From Gp6-AA40 sp035263125 (GTDB taxonomy: Bacteria; Acidobacteriota; Vicinamibacteria; Vicinamibacterales; UBA2999): a DNA stretch of 64,000 nt. Position 1 is the stretch's first letter, and every line of letters starts with the position of its first letter. A program made the translations under genes and the position numbers. Under the pieces are notes generated by a model. The model was given only the letters and a program-made list of their open reading frames with translations. It searched no databases and was not told where the DNA came from. Positions 44,755-52,084 of the stretch are shown here, one piece after another. Where the stretch lies: contig DATFRP010000324.1 in assembly GCA_035263125.1 (NCBI GenBank), forward strand, positions 1-64,000, written 5' to 3'.

Positions 44755-45933
44755 TCATGACACGTGGTCGGCCTGCACGCGGGCCAATCGCCCATCACCG
44801 ATGAATCCGTCATCCGGCCGCCGGTGGTCGTTCGACGGCAGTGTCTGCGCCGTCTCGACGATTCGAGCGCGATAGCGCGCCTGTCGTACGGTATCGACAT
44901 GCGCCCCGTTTACGATCTCCAGCATCTCCTCGACGGCGGCGAGCACGTCCGACGAGCGGTTGGGACGATGCGCGAATCGGTCGAGATGCCTGACGTGCTC
45001 TGGCGCGAGGCCTTCCTCGACAGACAGCTCGCGGCCGGTATTCAGTTCGACCGGGGTCGCCAGCGTGAAGAGACCATCGGCGCGCAGAGGGTACGCCTCG
45101 TACGGGTCCACAACGTTCAGACGGATACACGGCGTATCGGTGAGATACGCGATCTGCTGGGCAGTCGGGCTCTCGCAGACGAGGCACTTGGCGCGCATGA
45201 GTATGTTGAGATCCAAGGCATCAGCATGCTCGGTCGTCGTCAGGTCGACCACGCCGGCGAGATCGAGCGGTCCCCCGCCAGGCGGGCCGATTCGGACTAC
45301 CGCATACCCGTCGCGTACGAGCCGATCGATTGCGGGGCCCAGCGACTCGAGGCGCGATCGGAACTCGAGCGCGACGATCGGACGATCGAGCGATACACCG
45401 CAGCGGGTGGCCTCGTCCCGCGCCGTGCGCTCCAGCGATGCTGGCATCCGCAGGTTGAGCGGCTCGCGAAGGAGACGTCGAGCGCGGATGTCCGGAGAGA
45501 CGCGGCCAGTCGCGTGCGTCGAACGCTCCATCGATCGATCGGCGATCGTGCGAAGCCGGGTGCGGAGGGCGTACGGCAGGCGCTCGTCCCCGATGTGCCG
45601 GCGCAGCTCGCGATAGATCTCGCGCCAGAACACTGCGGCTGACGCGTTCGCGCGGATGACGGCCCTGGCCAGCACCGCTGATATCCACCATCGGGCCCGC
45701 AGCCAGCGGCCTCGAGCCCCTGCCGGATCGACACGTACGATCCGTTCCGACCTCAACGCGAACAGCGGATGATCAGCAGCGATCGAGTCGGGCAGCAGGC
45801 AGACCGCGACACCGCGTTGCCTCGCTCGCGCCAGCAGCTCCGCGACGTCGAGAGGAATCGATCCCCCGGTCGACACTCCCGGGCAGCTCACCAGGATCGG
45901 GTGGCCGTCCACGTGTGATTCCACGATCGTCAC
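44755..45933 (-). CDS. Putative glycosyltransferase-like protein (TIGR04372-like)
   Basis: A 392-residue protein, GTG start 45933, four bases after the GT-C-like gene stop. The C-terminal half (CESPTAQQIAYLTDTPCIRL, then PYEAYPLRADGLFT) resembles the TIGR04372-type glycosyltransferases with an ESxT loop and a following pyrophosphate-contact region. The N-terminal domain has VSCPGVSTGGSIPLDVAELL and an Arg-rich middle. No membrane helix. The neighbours are GT-C-like and family A genes. A transferase role is inferred and moderately uncertain. Confidence 0.45.
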   Translation of the reverse strand: MTIVESHVDGHPILVSCPGVSTGGSIPLDVAELLARARQRGVAVCLLPDSIAADHPLFALRSERIVRVDPAGARGRWLRARWWISAVLARAVIRANASAAVFWREIYRELRRHIGDERLPYALRTRLRTIADRSMERSTHATGRVSPDIRARRLLREPLNLRMPASLERTARDEATRCGVSLDRPIVALEFRSRLESLGPAIDRLVRDGYAVVRIGPPGGGPLDLAGVVDLTTTEHADALDLNILMRAKCLVCESPTAQQIAYLTDTPCIRLNVVDPYEAYPLRADGLFTLATPVELNTGRELSVEEGLAPEHVRHLDRFAHRPNRSSDVLAAVEEMLEIVNGAHVDTVRQARYRARIVETAQTLPSNDHRRPDDGFIGDGRLARVQADHVS

Positions 45934-45937
45934 CGCG

Positions 45938-47365
45938 CTAATCCATTTCGAAGAGCGGCGTCCATTCTTCGCGCATCTCGGGAGTGCCCGGATGCACGAT
46001 GACGGCATCGCTCTGCAGATGCGTCTTGAGCGCGCGGACCTTCGGCGGAACCGGCGTGTACTTGCGCTCGATGTAGCCATCGAAGTACGCCCACTGCTGA
46101 CGGACCTTGTAGGCGGTCTGCGTGAGCGCGGCGTGGAGACCGACGGCACGGATCGTCCACGTGACAGACAACAGCAGCATCACCGCCACACCCAGCGCCG
46201 GCGCCATGCTGCGAACGTGCGCGCCGGCGGCATCGGTCGAGAATCGTTCGAGAAAGTCGTGACAGGCGACGAAGAACGCGGCCGCGTAGAAGTAGCCGGC
46301 CGGGCTCATGATGACGTCCTTGGTGTAGGCGAAGCTGATCGCCGCGTTCGCGAGGATCACCAGGATCGACAGCATGACGATGCGATCGCCTCGATCGAGC
46401 TCCCATCGCCGCCATGCGTGCCGTCTCACCCAGGTATAGCGGCCGATGAGGATCGTCGCCGTGGTCGACGACAACAGCCCGATGATCAATGGCAGATCGA
46501 GATGGCCCTGCAGAATACTGCGCGTCAACCGCCACATGCCGTCGCGAGGCTCCGCGAAGAGCAGTCCGACAAGCGCGCTGACGACGTTGTAGGCATAGAA
46601 CAGGTAGACGCGAGTCCCCGGGAACATGCGCGTCAGATCGCCGCCGCCGTAGCGGTGGAAGCCGAACGAGGCTTCGCGATCGAACAGCGTCGGCGTTCCG
46701 GTGTCGAGCACGACGAAACGCAACACAAAGTACCCGGCGATGAGCGCGCCGACGGTCAGGACACCAGCGCGAGAGATGCCGCGCATTCCCAGCGCGTATC
46801 CGACGATGACGATCACGCCAACGAGCAGTCCGCTTTCGACACTCGACACCGCGGCGATGAAGATCAGTGCGGCGGCCACATCCTTCCACCAGCGATGAGT
46901 GCCGATCGCCAGATTGACCGCGAGCGCGCAGAAGATCACGTTCGTCAGATACGCGTTCACCGGGAACGCCTCGCGAATCGTCCAGGCAAAGGCGTGGTGA
47001 CCAACGAGTACTGCGAGCGACAAGGGAAAGACGAGTGCCGCAACGGCGGTTTGCGGACGCACGAGCCCGGCAAACGGCACGAGCACCAGCAGCACCTGCA
47101 CCGCCGCGGTCCAGCGGAACCAGTAGAAGTACTCGCCCTGCGAGAGGTCGTAGACGACCTTCAGCTGCGCCCACAGCCCCGGACGCAGGTAGCCAGGCTG
47201 AATGCCGGTCCGCATCACATCCATGAACGAGCCGTCGAGCTCGAGCATGTTGGTGAAGCAGTCGGTCGTCTGGATGGGAATTCGCAGCAGGAAGTATCCG
47301 AGCGTCGCCGAGAGGAGTAGCGCTCCTCCGTACGCCAGACTGGACCAGTAACGGCTCTCGCTCAC
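45938..47365 (-). CDS. GT-C-like polytopic membrane protein, paralogue trio member 3
   Basis: A 475-residue protein with about ten membrane helices, GTG start 47365. Conserved features with 32446 and 34336 are IQTTDCFTNML after helix 1, YLRPGLWAQLKVVYDLSQG, REAFPVNAYL, VESGLLVGVIV, YNVVSALVGLLFAEPRDG, and SFAYTKDVIMSPAG. The soluble C-terminal tail ends WTPLFEMD. Unlike the other two it has no ankyrin-like gene directly downstream; instead the gene at 44755 follows. Likely an extracytoplasmic sugar transferase, uncharacterised. Confidence 0.6.
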   Translation of the reverse strand: MSESRYWSSLAYGGALLLSATLGYFLLRIPIQTTDCFTNMLELDGSFMDVMRTGIQPGYLRPGLWAQLKVVYDLSQGEYFYWFRWTAAVQVLLVLVPFAGLVRPQTAVAALVFPLSLAVLVGHHAFAWTIREAFPVNAYLTNVIFCALAVNLAIGTHRWWKDVAAALIFIAAVSSVESGLLVGVIVIVGYALGMRGISRAGVLTVGALIAGYFVLRFVVLDTGTPTLFDREASFGFHRYGGGDLTRMFPGTRVYLFYAYNVVSALVGLLFAEPRDGMWRLTRSILQGHLDLPLIIGLLSSTTATILIGRYTWVRRHAWRRWELDRGDRIVMLSILVILANAAISFAYTKDVIMSPAGYFYAAAFFVACHDFLERFSTDAAGAHVRSMAPALGVAVMLLLSVTWTIRAVGLHAALTQTAYKVRQQWAYFDGYIERKYTPVPPKVRALKTHLQSDAVIVHPGTPEMREEWTPLFEMD

Positions 47366-47419
47366 TCGGCACGCGTTAGGATGCGACGGAGGCCGTCGGC
47401 GGCTTGATGCCCGACGAGA

Positions 47420-49063
47420 TCAATGTCGGCTCCATCCGACGACGCCAAGTGCCTGCTTGGCGGCGGTCTTCAGCGCGACGACGGCGCGTTGAGGAACTTT
47501 TCTCGCGACCCGCGCCGCTTTGTCTCTGCGCTTCGTGCGCCGCTGCGTCTCTTTGTGCCAGATCGCACGGACATTGTGCGCCCACTCGGCACGCTTGATT
47601 GGGTTCCAGTAGATACGCTCCAGATACGGGATGCGAGCGGCGAGCACGAGGGTCCAGATCACAGGACGGAGCGCGAAGTACGACACCGACGCGGGCTGCG
47701 GACGCATCGCCGGCAGCGCGGCAATCGACTCGACCGCATCGGCAAACACCGGCGTTGCCGGGGTGCCCAGTCCATGAGGGCGAATGAAGCGCTCGACGAA
47801 CGGACCATTCGGCCGCATCGCCGCGCCGCCGAGTGCGTCGTCGAGCTGCGCGACATGTTCTTCGACCGATCGAGTGACATTCAGGAATCCGCCACCGACA
47901 CTGAGCAGATGCGCGAAGTGGAACGTGCCCTCCTGGTTATCCCGGAATTCCGGGAGGATCAACGTGAACACCGGTCGATCGACGATTGCCGCTTCGACGA
48001 GCGCGCTGGTGTTCAGTCCGACCACCGCCGACGCGTGGAACATCGAGTCGAAGTAGTCGGCACGGCTCTCCTCTTCGACCGGATTGGCCCCCCAGAGCGA
48101 CACCGGTCCGAGCTTCCCAAGCGCGGCGCGAATCTCAGGCGACCACTCTTCGAGACGCTGCGGGTGCGGGCGGACGACGATCGACGCGCCTCGCAGACGC
48201 GCATCATGCGAACGCCTGATCGACTCGAGCCACTGCAGCACGAACGCCGCTTCGGATGGACTGTGCTTGAACAGCGCGGAGCAGACGTAGAGCACGAGCG
48301 GGCGATCCGATGGCACGCCGACTCTGCGGCAGAAGTCGTCGCGATGGCGCAACGGCGCACGATTGAACCACTGGTCGAAGCACTGCGCGCCGGTGACGAT
48401 CACCCGCTCAGGACCGATGCCGTGGAAGCGGGCGGCCTCATCGCGCTGCACCTCATTCCACACAATCACGCGATCGGGCACCAGGCGGATCAGCGCCTTA
48501 CTCGAGAGATGATCCCAGCTCCAGACGCACAACGCCGTATGGATGCCGAGTGCGCGCGCGGCGCGCAGGAAGTCGAGCTGCGGCGACCCGAGCTCGATCA
48601 GCGGCGTGATGAGCAGGGCATCGGCGCGCTGACTCCGCACGAAGTCGTCGATCCCCATCTGCCTGGGCACCGCCGCCTCGAGCCGCTCGAGCATCCACGT
48701 CAGCGCCCGCCGAGACGGCAGCCGCGCGAGCACGAGCACGAAGAACGGCGTGCGCTCGTACGCGCGATCGCGAATCTTCGGCGTTGCCTCGTACCGTGGA
48801 TCGGAGTACCGGAGGTAGTCCAGGCCGATCCGGAGTGCGCTCGCGACACGGCGATATCGTCCCCATTGCAGGATGGGCGTGAAGCCGACCGTGACGCGCG
48901 AAGGAAAGCGCGCTGCGAGTCGATCGACCAGCTCACGGCCGCCAAACGCCTCTTCGCGATCGGCGGCAAGATGCAGGTCGTGGCCGCGTTCGGCCAGAGC
49001 GGCGATCACCGACTCGAAATTCCTGAAGTAGGTGAAATGCCGCGCGATGAAGAGCACCTTCAT
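47420..49063 (-). CDS. Family A GT-B-like protein, copy 2 (subgroup A2)
   Basis: A 547-residue protein beginning MKVLFIARHFTYFRNFESVI. It carries VWSWDHLSSKALIR, VPDRVIVWNEVQRDEA, VTGAQCFDQWF, LYVCSALFKHS, VVRPHPQRLEEW, VGLNTSALVEAAIVDRPVF, QEGTFHFAHLL and a RFIRPHGLGTPATP tail, then a hydrophobic stretch (about 470-495) and an Arg/Lys-rich end. It is most like 52081 and 60292. ATG 49063 overlaps the family B stop by four bases, so A and B are made as a pair. Probably a glycosyltransferase. Confidence 0.55.
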   Translation of the reverse strand: MKVLFIARHFTYFRNFESVIAALAERGHDLHLAADREEAFGGRELVDRLAARFPSRVTVGFTPILQWGRYRRVASALRIGLDYLRYSDPRYEATPKIRDRAYERTPFFVLVLARLPSRRALTWMLERLEAAVPRQMGIDDFVRSQRADALLITPLIELGSPQLDFLRAARALGIHTALCVWSWDHLSSKALIRLVPDRVIVWNEVQRDEAARFHGIGPERVIVTGAQCFDQWFNRAPLRHRDDFCRRVGVPSDRPLVLYVCSALFKHSPSEAAFVLQWLESIRRSHDARLRGASIVVRPHPQRLEEWSPEIRAALGKLGPVSLWGANPVEEESRADYFDSMFHASAVVGLNTSALVEAAIVDRPVFTLILPEFRDNQEGTFHFAHLLSVGGGFLNVTRSVEEHVAQLDDALGGAAMRPNGPFVERFIRPHGLGTPATPVFADAVESIAALPAMRPQPASVSYFALRPVIWTLVLAARIPYLERIYWNPIKRAEWAHNVRAIWHKETQRRTKRRDKAARVARKVPQRAVVALKTAAKQALGVVGWSRH

Positions 49064-50349
49064 GCGCGTGAATCGATATGCCCGGGCGGCGGAGCAACGG
49101 CGCCGAGCGAGCCCAGCGGATTGATGGCGCGAAGATCGGCAATCGCGAACCGTCCGGCGTTGAGCCGGTGATAGGCGCGCATCGCGACCGCGACGTGCGC
49201 GTGCAGCCATTTGGGGTCGACGAACAGACCTGACGTGTCGACACCAAGCCGTGGCGCCAGCCAGGCGATGCTCCCGCAGGTGCCGACGAAGGCCTTCGCG
49301 CCCGCAACGATCTGCGTCTGCACGCCGAGGTTGTTTCGCGGCATCATCCACGACCTCGCGCTCACGACTCGTCCGGCCGCCTTCGCGCTGCGCGCTTCGG
49401 CGGGAGAGGCGGCGAACATGTAGTCGGCGTGATCGTCTTCGAGCACGAGGCCGGTATCGAGCAGCACCACAGGAATTCGCTCGGACAGCGACTGGACGAT
49501 CGATCGCAGATGAGCACGAACATCGGGCGTATCGGGCATCGAGCGTGCCGCGTAGAACTTGACCGCGACGTACTCCTTCGGGAGCAACGCCGGATCGATC
49601 ATCTCCGGCGGAGGCGCCATGGTGTGGAAGCGCAGGTGCGCGTCCATGAAGCCCATCGCGCGTTGCCCCGACCAGTACAGCGTGAACAGCCGATACATCA
49701 GGCCCGGGTGCACGACGTCGAAGTCGCTAGTACCGATGCGCCTCGCCACGATGTCGAGGATGTCGCGATCGAGCGGCGACGGCTCGTAGTGTTTCGTCAC
49801 GCCGCGCTCGGCGTTGCGGCGTGCGAACTCCGGAGCCTCCATCTCATCCCAGATCTCGATGTAACGCGACGCGACGCCCTGATACCAGCCGCCAACTCCG
49901 CCGCGCGAGACGGCGACAACGCGATCGGGGTTGATGTGGAATGCCGCCTCGAGCCAGTGAAGAAACGGAATCCAATACAACGTCTCGAAGCCGACTTCAG
50001 ACAGCCAGGGGCCCACGATCAACAGCCGGTCGCGCGCCACCAGCCGCTCGATCTCATGCTCGATGCCCCATTCGATGCGATAGAAGCGCCACCGTTCCGC
50101 AATCTGCGCCTGCCGCCGTGAGGCCGCCCGTGCGGGGCGGCGGAGCGCGCGATAGCACGACTTCGCCGTGTTGATCGTGGCGTTGCGAACACCTTCAGTC
50201 GATCGACGACAGCCGTGCCACACCGATCGAACCTTCTTGTACGAGACCTTCCACGCCCATCGAATGCCCTTGACGACCCAGCGCGCGCGCGCCCGCGTCC
50301 GGGCCAGCGCAAACCGTCCGATCGATCCGGTGTCGAGCGCGCGATTCAT
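49060..50349 (-). CDS. Family B protein, copy 3
   Basis: A 429-residue protein, ATG start 50349. A basic N-terminal extension of about 95 residues precedes the core, which has VGPWLSEVGFETLYWIPFLH, VAVSRGGVGGWY and GTCGSIAWLAPRLGVD. This C-terminal form matches the copy at 30887 rather than the TYGG group. It is coupled to family A at 47420. The long, Arg/Lys-rich extension could bind membrane or nucleic acid; a partner-docking role is also possible. Function otherwise unknown. Confidence 0.5.
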   Translation of the reverse strand: MNRALDTGSIGRFALARTRARARWVVKGIRWAWKVSYKKVRSVWHGCRRSTEGVRNATINTAKSCYRALRRPARAASRRQAQIAERWRFYRIEWGIEHEIERLVARDRLLIVGPWLSEVGFETLYWIPFLHWLEAAFHINPDRVVAVSRGGVGGWYQGVASRYIEIWDEMEAPEFARRNAERGVTKHYEPSPLDRDILDIVARRIGTSDFDVVHPGLMYRLFTLYWSGQRAMGFMDAHLRFHTMAPPPEMIDPALLPKEYVAVKFYAARSMPDTPDVRAHLRSIVQSLSERIPVVLLDTGLVLEDDHADYMFAASPAEARSAKAAGRVVSARSWMMPRNNLGVQTQIVAGAKAFVGTCGSIAWLAPRLGVDTSGLFVDPKWLHAHVAVAMRAYHRLNAGRFAIADLRAINPLGSLGAVAPPPGHIDSRA

Positions 50350-50365
50350 CGGCTAGTCAGGTGGC

Positions 50366-52084
50366 TCACTCAAAGCACGGCCAGCCGGTGGCCGCGTCGA
50401 CTCGCGCCGACTGGCGGCCGCGATCGACGAGCACATCGACCCCGTCGGTTTCCGGCACCGGGATATGCGCCATCGGGGCATAGCGCAGATCGATGTACTC
50501 CATCACCCCCGACAACTGCCGCTTCAGGTCGGGAAACAACTTGCGCACGATGATCGCAAATGGCACCGACTGCTGCTGCAATCGCGCGATGGTCTGCGCC
50601 TGCTCCGCGTCATTGCCGTAGAAACCCGGCTGAAACGCCATCTGACCGCCCGCGAACCCGCGCTCCGCGATCACGTTGATCTCGGGGAACAGTCCGGTCA
50701 CGAGCAGCCGATCCTGCGGCGGCGTGCACCGACGCACATACTCGATGAACGGGAGCAATGCTCTGGAATACCGGCTCGGAACGTGGCCGCCTTCAGGCAC
50801 GCGTCGATGCAGGCGATCCCAGAGATCGGCGGCATGAAGGCGGACGATGGCGGGCCCATGCAGCAGCTCGGTCTTGTCCAGCTGCTCGCGCAGGTCACCG
50901 GTGCGTACGCTGGCCCACGCGGTGATTGCGACGACGATCCCACTGGCGACGATCGGCACCATCCGATCTGTTCGTCGCAGCGCCAGGCCGATGAGCCAGC
51001 TGCCGAGGAGCGCGGCGGGAACGATGGCGTCAGCCACGCGACCGTCGAGCGATCCGCGGAGAAACGTGATGTTCACCGGAATCGCCATCGCCGAGAGCGC
51101 GGCAACAACAGCAGTCTCCCCGGGCCACGCGTCTGGCTCCGACCGCCGGCGGATCAGGAGAACGACGCAGGCGATCGGCAATGCGTGGAATGTGTAGAAC
51201 AACCAGACCAGGGCATTCCGCGTGGTATCGAGCTCGCCGAACTGCAGCCGTGGAATTGCTCGCAAGCCGTGATCGATGGCTTCGCCTTGGGTGAAGCCCA
51301 CAGCCGACACAAAGTAGTTGATCAACCCCTGGTAGTGCTGAACGAACGCTGCCCACGGCAGCAGCACGATGGCAACTGTCGCCGCGAAGATCGCGGAGCG
51401 CTCCACCATGCGGCGCCGACCCTCTCGATAGCTGCCGACCACGATCGCGGTGAGCGATGCGAATCCGATGAACATCCCGTGATCATGGCGGAAGAGAAAT
51501 GCGACGGCAGTCATCGCTCCCGCCACAACGAGCGCGCGGGTCATGAGCCGGCGGGCAAGCGCCATGATGACGAGCGCCGCCACCGCATACAACAGGATCT
51601 TTGGATACCCGAACGATCGCGGGCTCAGCACCACCTGAAACGCAGTCAGCACGAGCGCGACGCTGACGAAACCCGAGAGGCGAGTCGCCGCGATCACTGT
51701 GCATGCGGCTCCGATCGCGAACGCGAGGGCCACGAGCGCCCACTCGACGCCAAGCGCCGGACCGAACGCCGCACGGACCGCTGCGTGCACCGCGTACATG
51801 AGCGGCATTCCAGGATCGACGAAATCACGGACCGGCCATTCGCCAAACAGGATCTGCTGCGCACGTGACAGATGCACGTAGTGATCGTTGTTGAAGCCCG
51901 AGAAGGTGAGGAATCGCCACCCGATCGTGAGCACCCCGGCGAATGCTGCGGCTGACGCGATCGCCACCCGCGAAGGCCGTGCAGGCGCCGTCAGCGATGG
52001 GTCGTGCGACTCCGTCGCGAGCGAGCGTGGCGGCGGGTCTCCCTCGGCCGCCGCAGTCGTTCGCGACAGAGGCGCATGATTCAC
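50366..52084 (-). CDS. GT-C (GT39/ArnT-like) membrane glycosyltransferase, paralogue 3
   Basis: A 572-residue protein with about 11 membrane segments. GTG start 52084 overlaps the fused A-B gene (GTGA). SGFNNDHYVHLSRAQQI carries the conserved Asp-His of GT-C enzymes, and RRCTPPQDRLLVTGL with FAGGQMAFQPGFY matches the paralogues at 23381 and 29007. It likely acts at the outer face of the inner membrane on polyprenyl-linked donors. The sequence ends GWPCFE, similar to GLPCFR in the copy at 23381. Confidence 0.73.
   Translation of the reverse strand: MNHAPLSRTTAAAEGDPPPRSLATESHDPSLTAPARPSRVAIASAAAFAGVLTIGWRFLTFSGFNNDHYVHLSRAQQILFGEWPVRDFVDPGMPLMYAVHAAVRAAFGPALGVEWALVALAFAIGAACTVIAATRLSGFVSVALVLTAFQVVLSPRSFGYPKILLYAVAALVIMALARRLMTRALVVAGAMTAVAFLFRHDHGMFIGFASLTAIVVGSYREGRRRMVERSAIFAATVAIVLLPWAAFVQHYQGLINYFVSAVGFTQGEAIDHGLRAIPRLQFGELDTTRNALVWLFYTFHALPIACVVLLIRRRSEPDAWPGETAVVAALSAMAIPVNITFLRGSLDGRVADAIVPAALLGSWLIGLALRRTDRMVPIVASGIVVAITAWASVRTGDLREQLDKTELLHGPAIVRLHAADLWDRLHRRVPEGGHVPSRYSRALLPFIEYVRRCTPPQDRLLVTGLFPEINVIAERGFAGGQMAFQPGFYGNDAEQAQTIARLQQQSVPFAIIVRKLFPDLKRQLSGVMEYIDLRYAPMAHIPVPETDGVDVLVDRGRQSARVDAATGWPCFE

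Noticed and set aside
45930..47372. Second minus-strand frame of 480 codons overlapping 45938-47365
   Set aside because: Arg-rich and lacks membrane segments; the hydrophobic, paralogue-conserved frame is clearly the real one.
47423..49171. Plus-strand open frame of about 580 codons
   Set aside because: Antisense to the family A gene at 47420; product is low-complexity Arg/Glu/His with no recognisable fold.
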